Positions 1 to 7,979 of a stretch of DNA of 33,368 bases are shown here, in pieces. The stretch's first letter is position 1; the number at the start of each line of letters is the position of its first letter. This DNA comes from an uncultured Eubacterium sp. (GTDB taxonomy: Bacteria > Bacillota_A > Clostridia > Lachnospirales > Lachnospiraceae). Under the pieces are notes generated by a model. The model ran no database searches. It was not told where the DNA came from and worked only from the letters and a program-made list of their open reading frames with translations. The stretch spans positions 1 through 33,368 of the forward strand of contig CAQBGY010000008.1 of the NCBI GenBank assembly GCA_948759685.1, given 5' to 3'. Both the position numbers and the translations under genes were made by a program.

Positions 1-26
1 TATTGAGCCGGGAGGGGAGGAAACAA

Positions 27-575
27 ATGCAGATGCAGGAACAGGAACCCTTTAAACTGGAAGTGGTGTCAATAAGGCTGGTAAAGGATGCGCCGCTGTT
101 TTCAGACCGTAAGATTTTAAACCCGGCAGATGCCGTGAGGGTAACAGGGGATTTCTTATGTGAAATGGACCGGGAAGTGATGTGTGTCATCAACCTGAAA
201 TCGGACGGAACCCCTATCAACTGCAATATTGCAAGCATGGGGACAATCAACCAGACCATTGCAGAGCCAAAGGAGCTTTTCAAGGCAAGCATACTTTCCA
301 ATGCGGCACAGATGATCATTGTGCATAACCACCCAAGCGGGGAGCTTGTGCCTTCCAAAGCGGACATCATGGTAACAGACCGTATGCTGAAGCTGACAGA
401 ACTTATGGGGATAACACTTGCTGACCATGTGATCGTAGGAGGCGACAACAGCCAGTATTTCAGTTTCCGTGAAAAGAAGCTGATGCAGTACCCGCAGATA
501 CAGCTTTCCACGGACTATAAAACACTGGAATTTGGGAAAACGGCAATGGTAGCGGAAAAAGGGAAAGCAAGGTGA
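27..575 (+). CDS. RadC-like JAB/MPN (JAMM) domain protein
   Basis: About 182 residues. The JAMM signature is visible: counted from the ATG at 27, H100-x-H102-P-S-G followed ten residues later by D113, in the context HNHPSGELVPSKAD, with an IGTINQ-like segment ahead of it. This is the RadC (UPF0758) fold, a metal-dependent hydrolase-like domain whose role is unresolved. RadC-like genes are common in phages and ICEs, where a role in DNA processing or defence evasion has been suggested. I chose ATG 27 because a GGAGGGGAGG ribosome site (11-20) lies six bases upstream; the frame is also open from a TTG at 3. The N-terminal helix-hairpin-helix part of chromosomal RadC is absent, as usual for mobile-element versions. 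It ends four bases before the next gene, so the two are probably co-transcribed. Confidence 0.9.
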   Translation: MQMQEQEPFKLEVVSIRLVKDAPLFSDRKILNPADAVRVTGDFLCEMDREVMCVINLKSDGTPINCNIASMGTINQTIAEPKELFKASILSNAAQMIIVHNHPSGELVPSKADIMVTDRMLKLTELMGITLADHVIVGGDNSQYFSFREKKLMQYPQIQLSTDYKTLEFGKTAMVAEKGKAR

Positions 576-579
576 GGCG

Positions 580-1554
580 ATGGAAGAAAGAAGAAGTTTT
601 ACGGCGGAGGAACTTGCGCTTGCAAAGAGCGTTGACCTGACGGCGGTAGCGGCAAGCCTCGGCTACACCGTGAAAAAGATAGGCAGATACCACACCCTGA
701 AAGAAATGGATTCGATACGGATTTACAACCGCACGAACTGGTTCCGGTGGTCAAGGGAACATGAAAGGGGAAACAACGGCGGCTCGCAGATAGATTTCCT
801 GCGTGTCTTTGCGGGAATGGAAGTCAAGGACGCTGTTTTCTGGCTGCTTGATTTTTCGGGATACCAGAGAAGCGGGGAGTGGGAAAAAAAGAATGCCAGT
901 GTGTATGTGGAAAAAAAGGAGCCGGAAAAAAAGAAGTTCGTACTGCCCACCCCGGCAAAGAACAATGACTGTCTGTATTCGTACCTGACCGGGGACAGGG
1001 CGCTTGACAGGCATACCGTGGATTATTTTGTAAGCTGCGGATTGATCTATGAAGAGCGCAGCCACCACAACATTGTCTTTAAGGGGAACGATCTGCAGGG
1101 CAGAACACGCTTCGCAAGCATGAGGGGAGTGTTTGACCGGGAAGGGAAAGCCTTTAAGTGTGACGTGGCGGGAAACGACAAGAATTACGGGTTCAACATC
1201 TGGTACGGGCAGAGTGATGAAGTCATGGTATTCGAGGCGGCAATAGACCTGATGAGTTATGTGGAGATCCGTGGCGACTATGTGACAAACAAGCTGGCTC
1301 TCGGTATGCTTTCCGATGCGCCGCTTGCAACATTTTTAGAGGAACACCCAAAAGTGGGCAAGATTTGTTTCTGTCTTGATAATGACGGACCGGGCAGGAA
1401 AGCGGCAGATGCGCTCATGGAGAAATACTACGGGCTGGACTATGAGGTAGAGAACTGCCCGCCGCCGCAGCCGTTCAAGGATTACAACCAGTGGCTGCAG
1501 GAAGCGAAAAAGTGCCTTTGTGCAGCCGCACCAAAACGGGAAATGGCACGGTAA
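580..1554 (+). CDS. DUF3991/Toprim domain protein, primase-like
   Basis: 324 residues. The N-terminal third resembles the DUF3991 module found ahead of Toprim domains on mobile elements. The Toprim part shows the conserved glutamate in VFEAAIDLMSY (E219) and the acidic DxD in CLDNDGPGRKA (D267, D269), the metal-binding residues of primases, topoisomerases and OLD nucleases. No CHC2 zinc finger is visible, so it is not a complete DnaG-type primase. In conjugative elements such proteins may prime or process the single strand that enters the recipient; that role is inferred. It starts at ATG four bases after radC, with the ribosome site (AAGGTGAGG) spanning the radC stop. Few bases separate it from the repeat block that follows. 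Confidence 0.85.
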   Translation: MEERRSFTAEELALAKSVDLTAVAASLGYTVKKIGRYHTLKEMDSIRIYNRTNWFRWSREHERGNNGGSQIDFLRVFAGMEVKDAVFWLLDFSGYQRSGEWEKKNASVYVEKKEPEKKKFVLPTPAKNNDCLYSYLTGDRALDRHTVDYFVSCGLIYEERSHHNIVFKGNDLQGRTRFASMRGVFDREGKAFKCDVAGNDKNYGFNIWYGQSDEVMVFEAAIDLMSYVEIRGDYVTNKLALGMLSDAPLATFLEEHPKVGKICFCLDNDGPGRKAADALMEKYYGLDYEVENCPPPQPFKDYNQWLQEAKKCLCAAAPKREMAR

Positions 1555-1572
1555 GGTGTCTGATTGTAAAAA

Positions 1573-1797
1573 GTGAGTTCATTTTTGGAAAAAGAACTGA
1601 AAAAGTTCTATCACTCCGCAAAAGTGATTGCAAAAAGCACTATCACTGAAAAACGGCAGGGAAAAAGGCGTGGCTGTCCCACAAAAAAAGAACTTAAAAA
1701 GTGCTATCAGAACAGGAAAATGATTGCAGAAAGTGCAATCAAAATAGAAATATTCTATCATATTTTAAGTTCACTATATATATCAGCGGGGTTTTAG
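1573..1797 (+). CDS. possible small basic protein with internal 32-aa repeat (doubtful)
   Basis: A GTG-started frame of 74 codons without a well-spaced ribosome site. The predicted peptide is Lys-rich and contains two related halves, KELKKFYHSAKVIAKS and KELKKCYQNRKMIAES, 32 residues apart. The DNA repeat period is 96 bp, which keeps frame, and that is the main argument for coding. Against it, many repeat differences change the amino acid, and the DNA is full of short inverted repeats, as expected for a protein-binding or origin region. It could be a real small DNA-binding protein or simply an open stretch across repeats; I favour the second. Confidence 0.25.
   Translation: MSSFLEKELKKFYHSAKVIAKSTITEKRQGKRRGCPTKKELKKCYQNRKMIAESAIKIEIFYHILSSLYISAGF
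1591..1746 (+). repeat. 96-bp-period imperfect direct repeat with nested inverted repeats
   Basis: Two ~60-bp units start at 1591 and 1687 and share the order AAAGAACT-AAAAAG-CTATCA-...-TGATTGCA-AAAG. Within them the element AAAAAGnnCTATCA occurs three times. Inverted repeats include ATCACT/AGTGAT (from 1610) and GATTGCA/TGCAATC with a five-base loop (1722-1740). Repeats of this kind just upstream of a hairpin cluster and the mobC-relaxase genes could be binding sites for relaxosome or replication proteins. That role is inferred from position only. Confidence 0.55.
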
Positions 1798-1865
1798 GGG
1801 CAGTCCCCTAACCAGAGGCACTTGTATTACAAAGTGCGTATCTGGCAAATTCCTATCGGAATTTG
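1795..1865 (+). other. candidate origin of transfer (oriT): three consecutive hairpins
   Basis: Three stem-loops follow each other: TAGGGG/CCCCTA (1795-1810, loop CAGT); a long one with outer arms CCAGA/TCTGG (1812-1845) and inner GCAC-TTG/CAA-A-GTGC; and the perfect CAAATTCC/GGAATTTG (1846-1865, loop TATC). The inner arm is followed by AAGTGCGTATCTGG. AAGTGCG recalls the nick-site core of RSF1010/pGO1-type origins, and TATCTGG recalls the TATCCTG core of MOBP origins; neither match is exact. The site lies in the only sizeable gene-free stretch upstream of MobC and the relaxase, where oriT is expected. No T-tract follows, so a terminator is unlikely. The nick position is not known. Confidence 0.5.
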
Positions 1866-1917
1866 AGCGGGCGGAAATCATGGGCTTTATTTCATACGGA
1901 TAAGGAGGTGGTTGCAG

Positions 1918-2772
1918 ATGGAAACCGTGGACGTGCAGAAAGAGGTGCTTGAGGAAGTAGAACTACTGGGGCGGACAGGATATTTCACGGAGCTGCGTGT
2001 GGATAAGGAAACAGTGCCGGAAGGGATGCACTGTTATGAGCTGCGTCATGGCGATGACGACGGGTTCCCGGTGTCCGTGGAGGAGAGTGTCAGGGTAAAC
2101 TATTTCGGTGCGGTGCTTCTTGCGGAGGCGCTGGAACTGGGGAACGAAAAAGCCCTGCAATTCGGATATGAGGATTTCGGGTATACTGGCGAGCAGATGT
2201 ATCTTTCACAGGTAATAGGAGGACAGGAACCGGAAGTTTTCAGGGACGGGAAAGCACTTGCAGAGTTCTTCAAAGAAACATTCCCCATGACGGAAGAAGA
2301 GGGGCAGAAAGTTGTTGACTACATGGAAGGGCATGGTTATCTGTTGGGACACATGGACGGAGGGATGTTCCGTGGCGATCTGTGCGATGAGCAGGATAAT
2401 GTAACATGGGAGCCAGACACTATTGATGATGCAGTCGATGCTGTTACAGAGTGGAATTTTGAACTGATAAAAGATGCGGAAGCGGCAGTTACGAACCCGA
2501 AGGATATGATTGACTTTGCAAACCAGAAAAGCAGGCTTGATTCCCTGCGTGAAGATGAACAGATACTGGATAAGATGTTTGACCGCACAACGCATGGGAA
2601 AATGATTGAAGCGATTGGAACGTCGCTGGCGGAAGCATTTATTGAGGAGATAAGCAGGGGAGGCGATATTGATGCCGCTGTCAAGAATCTGACAGACCAG
2701 ATAAAGGAGGACGTGAACCAGCAGCCGGATATTTCCCCGGAATTAAAGCAGAGTGTGGGGAGGGCACGGTAG
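1918..2772 (+). CDS. LPD28-domain protein of unknown function
   Basis: About 284 residues. The N-terminal part carries the pattern YFTELRVDKETVPEGMHCYELR, which I recognise as the LPD28 (large polyvalent protein-associated) domain common in Clostridia ICEs. The acidic C-terminal half has no domain I can name. I chose ATG 1918 because AAGGAGG (1902-1908) sits nine bases upstream, whereas the TTG at 1912 would be too close. Its stop codon directly abuts the mobC ATG (TAG|ATG), so translation of the two is probably coupled. Position between the candidate oriT and mobC-relaxase suggests a relaxosome or early-entry role, but nothing in the sequence proves it. Confidence 0.75.
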   Translation: METVDVQKEVLEEVELLGRTGYFTELRVDKETVPEGMHCYELRHGDDDGFPVSVEESVRVNYFGAVLLAEALELGNEKALQFGYEDFGYTGEQMYLSQVIGGQEPEVFRDGKALAEFFKETFPMTEEEGQKVVDYMEGHGYLLGHMDGGMFRGDLCDEQDNVTWEPDTIDDAVDAVTEWNFELIKDAEAAVTNPKDMIDFANQKSRLDSLREDEQILDKMFDRTTHGKMIEAIGTSLAEAFIEEISRGGDIDAAVKNLTDQIKEDVNQQPDISPELKQSVGRAR

Positions 2773-3105
2773 ATGGCGGCAGAAAAAAAGGACATCATAA
2801 AGCCTTTCCGTCTGACACAGCAGGAAGCGGACAGACTGAAAAAACAGGCACAGGAAAGCGGCATGAAAGAATCAGAGTATATCCGGCTGCTGTTGTCACA
2901 GAAGCCCAACGATTATCCTGAAATCCGTATTTTGCTAAAGGAACTAATCAACGAGGTCAACGCAATCGGGAACAACATCAACCAGATTACAAGGAACTAT
3001 AATTCAAAGCTGTACCGCACGGAGGACAGGGAGCTATTGAGCGCTTATATGAAAAAACTCAACATGACCGTAAGGGAGGCGGCGGATAAGATAGGCAGCA
3101 TGTAA
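2773..3105 (+). CDS. mobC: MobC-like relaxosome accessory protein
   Basis: 110 residues. It shows the typical MobC layout: a basic N-terminus with a ribbon-helix-helix-like segment (IKPFRLTQQEADRLKKQA, then SEYIRLLL), followed by the family hallmark NAIGNNINQITRNYN near residues 65-78. MobC proteins bind oriT and help the relaxase melt and nick DNA. Start and previous stop are adjacent with no gap, and the ribosome site would lie inside the LPD28 gene. The relaxase gene follows one small gene later, as usual for this module. Confidence 0.9.
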   Translation: MAAEKKDIIKPFRLTQQEADRLKKQAQESGMKESEYIRLLLSQKPNDYPEIRILLKELINEVNAIGNNINQITRNYNSKLYRTEDRELLSAYMKKLNMTVREAADKIGSM

Positions 3106-3121
3106 GGAAAGGGGGAGCCAT

Positions 3122-3475
3122 TTGACGGAAACACTGACGGAAACACAGGAGGAACGCCTGCGTGAGAACGGCTATTTTCTCTATCAGGGCTGTCATTTCA
3201 AGCCGGTTCGCCAATTCACGGAAAAAGACGGGGACTTTTTTGAAAAGACAAGGCGGCTTAGACGTGACGACGAACTTGGCATGATGGAAGCAGATTATGA
3301 CGGTAAGCAGAAACACCCATATTCTTATGAAGGGTTTTATGCAGCATCCACGGATAAGAAAGCGGATATTTTCTTCTGCCTTGAAACTATGAAGGAATAC
3401 ACACCCTGTACGCATGAGCTTCAGGAGTATGTCATGGAACAGGAAAGGCAGCGTGACAGGGGAAGGGCGATGTAA
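3122..3475 (+). CDS. small acidic/polar protein between mobC and relaxase, unknown
   Basis: 117 residues with a TTG start at 3122 preceded by AAAGGGGGAG (3108-3117); no better in-frame start exists nearby. The protein is rich in charged residues and aromatic positions (GYFLYQGCHFKPVRQF), with no signal peptide or membrane segment. I do not recognise a named family. Being sandwiched between mobC and the relaxase with short spacers, it is probably expressed with them and may be a relaxosome accessory. The function is unknown. Confidence 0.7.
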   Translation: MTETLTETQEERLRENGYFLYQGCHFKPVRQFTEKDGDFFEKTRRLRRDDELGMMEADYDGKQKHPYSYEGFYAASTDKKADIFFCLETMKEYTPCTHELQEYVMEQERQRDRGRAM

Positions 3476-3490
3476 AGGGGGCATGGACGG

Positions 3491-4963
3491 TTGGCGATCA
3501 GCAAGATACTCTATATCGGGGACTGCGGCGCCGGGTATGCTGGGAAACACTTGAAACAGGCACTCGACTATATCACTATCCCGGAAAAAACGGGCGGCGG
3601 GCGGCTTGTGGGTTCCTTAAACTGCCAGCAGGAACAGGTGTATGAGCAGATGCGGCAGACAAAGGAACAGTTTGGAAAGACGGACCAGAGGCAGGGCTAC
3701 CACCTGATCATATCCTTTGTGGAGGGGGAAGTGGATGCGGAAACTGCCTTTGAAGTAATCGGAAAGTTTGCAAAGGAATATCTTGGAAAAGATTATGAGG
3801 CGCTGTATGCGGTGCATGACAACACGGACCATATCCACGGTCATATCATCTTTAACAGTGTCAGTTTCCGGGACGGCAGAAAGTACCGCTATAAAAAAGG
3901 GGACTGGGCAAAGGAGATACAGCCTATCACGAACCGACTGTGTGAAGAATACGGGCTTTCCACGATTGAAATATCGGAGGACAGGGCAAAAAAGTCCGAA
4001 AACTACAAGGAGTGGAATGATTTCCGGGATGGAAAATTTGTGTGGGCGGACATGATAAAGCGTGACATTGATGCGGCAATCATACAGTCGGCAACCTATG
4101 AGTCCTTTTTATCCGTTCTTTCCGATATGGGTTACGGGATAAAGAACGCATACCGGACGGAGGGGAAATACCTTGCAATCAAGCCTATGGGCATGAGCAG
4201 GTTCAGACGGTGCAGGTCGCTTGGGGAAAATTATACGGAGGAACGCATAAGGGAACGGATTGAGCAGGAGAGCCTTTCTTCCTATGGGAAGATAAAGGCG
4301 GTGCAGGAAACAAAGATTGTGCGATGCCGGGTAAAACGCTATAAAAGGGCGAAAATGTCCGGCATACAGAAACGCTATTTTGCAAGGCTTTACAAAACAG
4401 GGCTTTTAAAGAAGCGCCCGTACAGCAAGGCATGGCAGTACCGTGACGACATCAGGAAAATGCAGAAGCTGCAGGAAGATTACCTGTTCCTTGTAAGGCA
4501 TGACGTGACCGGAGACAAAGGGCAGACGGCAGATGCAATAAAAAATCTGCATCTGCAGATGGCAGACTGGAAGAAAGAGACTTCAAGGGAAAAAAGCCGG
4601 ATATTTAAGGAACGTGCCAGAATGAAGCCGCTCTTTGACATTGCGGCGCAGTTGGAGGAACTGAAAGAGTGTGAGAACTGTTTCCAGCGTGGGGAAATCC
4701 TGTTTGAACAGGAGCATTTACGCTATCTGGAACTGTCGGCAAGGCTTGAAAAGGAAGGGTACACGGCAGGGCAGCTTGCAGAATTTAAGGAACATTACCG
4801 GAGTGAGATCGCACGGATAAGGGAAAAAGAAAAGGCTGTGGCGAAAGAGGAACGGATTGCCGCCCGTATCCTTGCGGAAATAACGGCAGGGGAAAGGGCA
4901 GGAAAACCGGAACCGGAAATGCGGCAGGAAAAGCAGAGGGGACAAAAGGAAAAAAGCAGGTAA
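3491..4963 (+). CDS. relaxase/mobilization nuclease, MOBP type
   Basis: 490 residues, TTG start at 3491 with AGGGGG (3476-3481) nine bases upstream. The N-terminal ~200 residues form the relaxase domain. A candidate catalytic tyrosine is Y27 in LDYITIPEKT, YHLIISF follows near residue 71, and the metal-binding three-histidine motif is HIHGHIIFN (H114, H116, H118). This enzyme would nick oriT, stay covalently bound to the 5' end and pilot the strand through the type IV channel. The C-terminal half is strongly charged and probably helical/coiled, typical of the region that contacts the coupling protein. The protein ends in KEKSR. A hairpin with a T-run follows immediately and may end this mobilization transcript. 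Confidence 0.93.
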   Translation: MAISKILYIGDCGAGYAGKHLKQALDYITIPEKTGGGRLVGSLNCQQEQVYEQMRQTKEQFGKTDQRQGYHLIISFVEGEVDAETAFEVIGKFAKEYLGKDYEALYAVHDNTDHIHGHIIFNSVSFRDGRKYRYKKGDWAKEIQPITNRLCEEYGLSTIEISEDRAKKSENYKEWNDFRDGKFVWADMIKRDIDAAIIQSATYESFLSVLSDMGYGIKNAYRTEGKYLAIKPMGMSRFRRCRSLGENYTEERIRERIEQESLSSYGKIKAVQETKIVRCRVKRYKRAKMSGIQKRYFARLYKTGLLKKRPYSKAWQYRDDIRKMQKLQEDYLFLVRHDVTGDKGQTADAIKNLHLQMADWKKETSREKSRIFKERARMKPLFDIAAQLEELKECENCFQRGEILFEQEHLRYLELSARLEKEGYTAGQLAEFKEHYRSEIARIREKEKAVAKEERIAARILAEITAGERAGKPEPEMRQEKQRGQKEKSR

Positions 4964-4969
4964 GATGTT

Positions 4970-4996
4970 GCAGCCGGATACGGCTGCTTGATTTTT
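4970..4996 (+). terminator. probable intrinsic terminator after relaxase
   Basis: Perfect 7-bp stem GCAGCCG/CGGCTGC with loop GATA (4970-4987), followed by TTGATTTTT. It lies a few bases after the relaxase stop and ahead of the next ribosome site. The stem is GC-rich but the T-run is interrupted, so termination is likely partial. It would separate mobilization genes from the channel genes that follow. Confidence 0.6.
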
Positions 4997-5024
4997 GCCC
5001 AAAACGGGCAGGATAGGAGGTTAT

Positions 5025-6173
5025 ATGCAGGAACGGACAGTGCTTAGCGGCATGGATTTGAAAGCATATCTTGGCAGGCTCCGGCAGAACCCGAAGTATA
5101 CCGAGGAAATCGTAAAGCTGATAGAAGATGACCTGCGGTTCGGACTGACAAAGGAGGAAACAGAGGAATACAGCGGCGGGAAGTACGATTACAGGCAGAT
5201 GTGCGTGTATTCCCGGTGCCTGCGCAACGGCTACAACGAGGAGGAAAAGGCTGCAATCTTAAAAGAGGGGTTAAGCGGCGACCAGATGGCGGTGGCGCTG
5301 GAGTTTTATGAAAAAGGCGTCCCAATGAATACCATAACCGAAGTGCTTTCCAGTGCGGAAAATACGGCATATGCCATGAAACGCCTTTTCTCACAGGTGC
5401 TTAGAAAGATCAGGGAGGCGGAACCCGTAAGCGGGCAGGATACGGCATATGCAAAGGAGCTTATGGAGCAGATCCGTGAGGTTGTCGAGAAGATTTCCTG
5501 TCAGGAAAAACGCTATGACGCCTTAAATGAGAAGCTGAAAGAGATTGGTACAGCGGGGCAGGACGTGCAGGTGCAGAGCAATCTTATCGCACAGCTTTCC
5601 GAAAAGGACAAAATGCTGGAAAAACAGCAGAATGAACTGAATGAGGCAAGGGTGCAGATTGCAAAGCTGCATGGTGAGATAGAAGCAGTAAGAAAGGAGC
5701 GGAAAGCATTGGAGGAACAGGTAAAAAATGCAGCCAGGGAAGAGCCGGATACGTCGGCAGGACTGGGAGAGGCGGAAAAGAAAAAGAAGCCGGAAACAAA
5801 GGCGGAAAACAGTGCGCCCGGCATGACGGAATCGGCAGTCTATCCCGGAATTGAATACCATGCTGCGGTTGTGGACAAGGACGGCAATATTATCCGCTTT
5901 GTCCCGGTGGAGCGCATGGAGCGGAAAGACAGGGGGAGCGTGATGAGTTCCATGTTCTCACGGCTTTTATTTAAGAAGAAAACGGACATTGTGAAGCTGC
6001 TTGCGGAAAAAGACTTATCCCCGGAACAGCTTGTGCAGGTGCGGAGCGCCATTGAGAAAGGGCTGTCAGAGAAGCAGTTGCTTGTGCTGATAAACAACAA
6101 AATCCCGGCAGAGCAGATGGAGGAGATCATAAACATTGCAGTCTATGAAAACAAGATGAAGGAGGGGCAGTAA
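5025..6173 (+). CDS. coiled-coil protein of unknown function, ICE-associated
   Basis: 382 residues. ATG 5025 is chosen because TAGGAGG (5014-5020) lies four bases upstream; the longer frame from TTG 4995 would start within the terminator T-run. The first ~130 residues are helical with repeated short blocks (KEGLSGDQMAVALEFYEKGVP) that look like tandem helix-turn modules. Residues ~140-240 form a heptad-like coiled coil, then comes a Lys/Glu-rich linker and a C-terminal part with LSPEQLVQVRSAIEKGLSEKQL, again resembling the N-terminal modules. No catalytic motif or membrane segment is visible. Its stop overlaps the next ATG (TAATG), implying coupled translation. Role unknown; position before PcfB suggests a relaxosome or coupling-protein partner. 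Confidence 0.75.
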   Translation: MQERTVLSGMDLKAYLGRLRQNPKYTEEIVKLIEDDLRFGLTKEETEEYSGGKYDYRQMCVYSRCLRNGYNEEEKAAILKEGLSGDQMAVALEFYEKGVPMNTITEVLSSAENTAYAMKRLFSQVLRKIREAEPVSGQDTAYAKELMEQIREVVEKISCQEKRYDALNEKLKEIGTAGQDVQVQSNLIAQLSEKDKMLEKQQNELNEARVQIAKLHGEIEAVRKERKALEEQVKNAAREEPDTSAGLGEAEKKKKPETKAENSAPGMTESAVYPGIEYHAAVVDKDGNIIRFVPVERMERKDRGSVMSSMFSRLLFKKKTDIVKLLAEKDLSPEQLVQVRSAIEKGLSEKQLLVLINNKIPAEQMEEIINIAVYENKMKEGQ

Positions 6174-6568
6174 TGGGACTGGTTGCAGTAACGGAAACGG
6201 CGCAGATGTTCCAGCAGAAAAACATTGTCCTGACAGAGAGGGACAAGGAATTTGTGGTACAGTTTGCTTTCCGGACGAATGACAGGGAACTTACAAACAA
6301 GCTGATTGATGAGCTTACGGAGAAAGGTGCAGACAGGGATGTCGTATGCAGGAAATATCAGGCACTCACTGGTTTTGCGCCGGACTGGATACTGAGGATC
6401 GAAAACCTGCTCGTATCGCTTGAAATGTACCGTGTGCAGGAAGAACAGGCAGTAAAGACCTTATCGGAACTTCTCTCTGCCTGCGGCATTTCCATGAGCG
6501 AGGATGAAATCAGGCGGACGGATACAGCACAGATGCAGGAGCGGGTTAAGAAAGAAGCAAGTTTATAG
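6173..6568 (+). CDS. small helical protein, unknown
   Basis: 131 residues, ATG overlapping the preceding stop by one base. Predicted mostly helical, charged, without membrane segments or Cys/His clusters. I do not recognise a family. The one-base overlap shows it belongs to the same operon as the coiled-coil protein before it, and their products may be made in similar amounts or bind each other. Confidence 0.7.
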   Translation: MGLVAVTETAQMFQQKNIVLTERDKEFVVQFAFRTNDRELTNKLIDELTEKGADRDVVCRKYQALTGFAPDWILRIENLLVSLEMYRVQEEQAVKTLSELLSACGISMSEDEIRRTDTAQMQERVKKEASL

Positions 6569-6580
6569 GAGGTGCAGTAT

Positions 6581-6829
6581 ATGAACTTTACGTTGCATGA
6601 TGATTATATCGTAATAGTTACGCTGCCCACGGACAGTAAACAGATGCAAATGGGGATACACCAAAAGAACGGCAGCTTTGCCACATGGGAGGTTGCAGAC
6701 GGGAATTATCAGCAGACACATTATTTTTCAGACAGGGACAGTGCAACCGAAGATCTGTGCAGCCGCACACTGGATGAACTGCGTCTGAAAAAGCAGGTAC
6801 AGAAAAAAGAACAGGAAAGGGGGAGATAG
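6581..6829 (+). CDS. small protein, unknown
   Basis: 82 residues from ATG 6581, which has TAGGAGG (6566-6572) eight bases upstream; an earlier GTG (6572) overlaps that site and is unlikely. The N-terminal part alternates hydrophobic and polar residues (MNFTLHDDYIVIVTLP), suggesting a small beta-rich fold, and the last 15 residues are basic and end in R. No family recognised. It is directly followed by PcfB. Confidence 0.65.
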   Translation: MNFTLHDDYIVIVTLPTDSKQMQMGIHQKNGSFATWEVADGNYQQTHYFSDRDSATEDLCSRTLDELRLKKQVQKKEQERGR

Positions 6830-6830
6830 T

Positions 6831-7973
6831 ATGGCGGAAGAGATACAGGAAGCGGTCCAGATTATCCGTGTCGGCTATGACGGGATAGAGATTGCGATGA
6901 AAGTCTGCGGCGGCACGATTGAGGGAATGAAAAAGGCGATTGATTTCCTGATTGCGGTCATGGACCATGAAAAAACGATGGGAAAGACAGATATGCGCAG
7001 GCTCCTTATGAAAGGCGGTGACCTGCAGGTGTTCCAGTTTCCAACGGAGGATATGAAGAAAGTCCAGAAACTGGCGAAAAAATACGGACTTCTTTATTCC
7101 GTCCTGCCCGACATCAATAAAAAGGACGGCATGAGTGAGATCATTTTCCATACGGAGGCAGTACCACGGGTAAACATGATGATACAGAAACTGAAATCCG
7201 GCAGGATTGCCACGTTTGACGATTACCTGAAAAACGGCGATGAAAAGGAAATGGATAAAGTGCTGTCCTTTTTAAAGGAGCAGAAAAAGGGAAACGAAAA
7301 TCTCCACACTGAGGAAGCGGCAAGGGCAGGGGAAGCGCTTGACGGGCTGATTGAGAAAGTCGGCAGCTATGCGATGGAGAAAAAGAGCATCAGTGTGGAG
7401 GAAGTAAAGGAAAATTTCAGCCTTGAAAACGAACAGGCGGAAAAGGTAGTGGGGCAGCTTGAGCGGATCGGCGTCCTTTCCAAAGAGGAAGGCGGGCAGC
7501 GACGAGTCATTATGGATAAGGATATGTTCCTGAACCGCATGAAAGGATACCGGGAGCTTGCGCAGCGTATGCAGGCAGTAGCCGCCGCACAAAATCCTGA
7601 CCTTACTGACATTACCATTACAAAGAAACTGATAACGGAGGAAAATGACCATGCCGTAAAGACAAGGATACCGGGAACATGGGGTGAGGATGCAAGGTAT
7701 GTCTGGATCAGCAAGGACAAGGCAATGGAAATCCATGATGGAAAGACAATCCTGACTTTCCTTGACCGTAACAAGGAGTACAAGATTTATTCGGCGGACA
7801 ACCGTGTGGTCGCAACCATGAAGGGAAAAGACCTGTATGAAGGTCATTATGACAGGGTAAGTGCGGAAGTACGCAAACGCTATGCGGACATGGAGCGGAA
7901 GGCGAAGGAAAAAGAGAACATGCGGAAGAAAAAGCCTGCACCGAAAAAAGCGCCTGCGCCGAAAAAGAGGTAG
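6831..7973 (+). CDS. pcfB: PcfB family (DUF3801) protein
   Basis: 380 residues, ATG preceded by GGGGGAG across the previous stop. The first ~140 residues match the PcfB/DUF3801 layout known from pCF10-type and Tn1549-like elements, including the region GKTDMRRLLMKGGDLQVFQF and KLAKKYGLLYSVLPD. PcfB-type proteins are reported to bring the relaxosome to the VirD4-like coupling protein. Beyond the common domain there is an extended C-terminal part (roughly 170-380) with a helical stretch and a very basic Lys/Pro/Ala tail repeating KKAPAPKK, perhaps for nucleic-acid contact. The coupling protein gene starts seven bases downstream, matching that partnership. Confidence 0.88.
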   Translation: MAEEIQEAVQIIRVGYDGIEIAMKVCGGTIEGMKKAIDFLIAVMDHEKTMGKTDMRRLLMKGGDLQVFQFPTEDMKKVQKLAKKYGLLYSVLPDINKKDGMSEIIFHTEAVPRVNMMIQKLKSGRIATFDDYLKNGDEKEMDKVLSFLKEQKKGNENLHTEEAARAGEALDGLIEKVGSYAMEKKSISVEEVKENFSLENEQAEKVVGQLERIGVLSKEEGGQRRVIMDKDMFLNRMKGYRELAQRMQAVAAAQNPDLTDITITKKLITEENDHAVKTRIPGTWGEDARYVWISKDKAMEIHDGKTILTFLDRNKEYKIYSADNRVVATMKGKDLYEGHYDRVSAEVRKRYADMERKAKEKENMRKKKPAPKKAPAPKKR

Positions 7974-7979
7974 CCGCCT

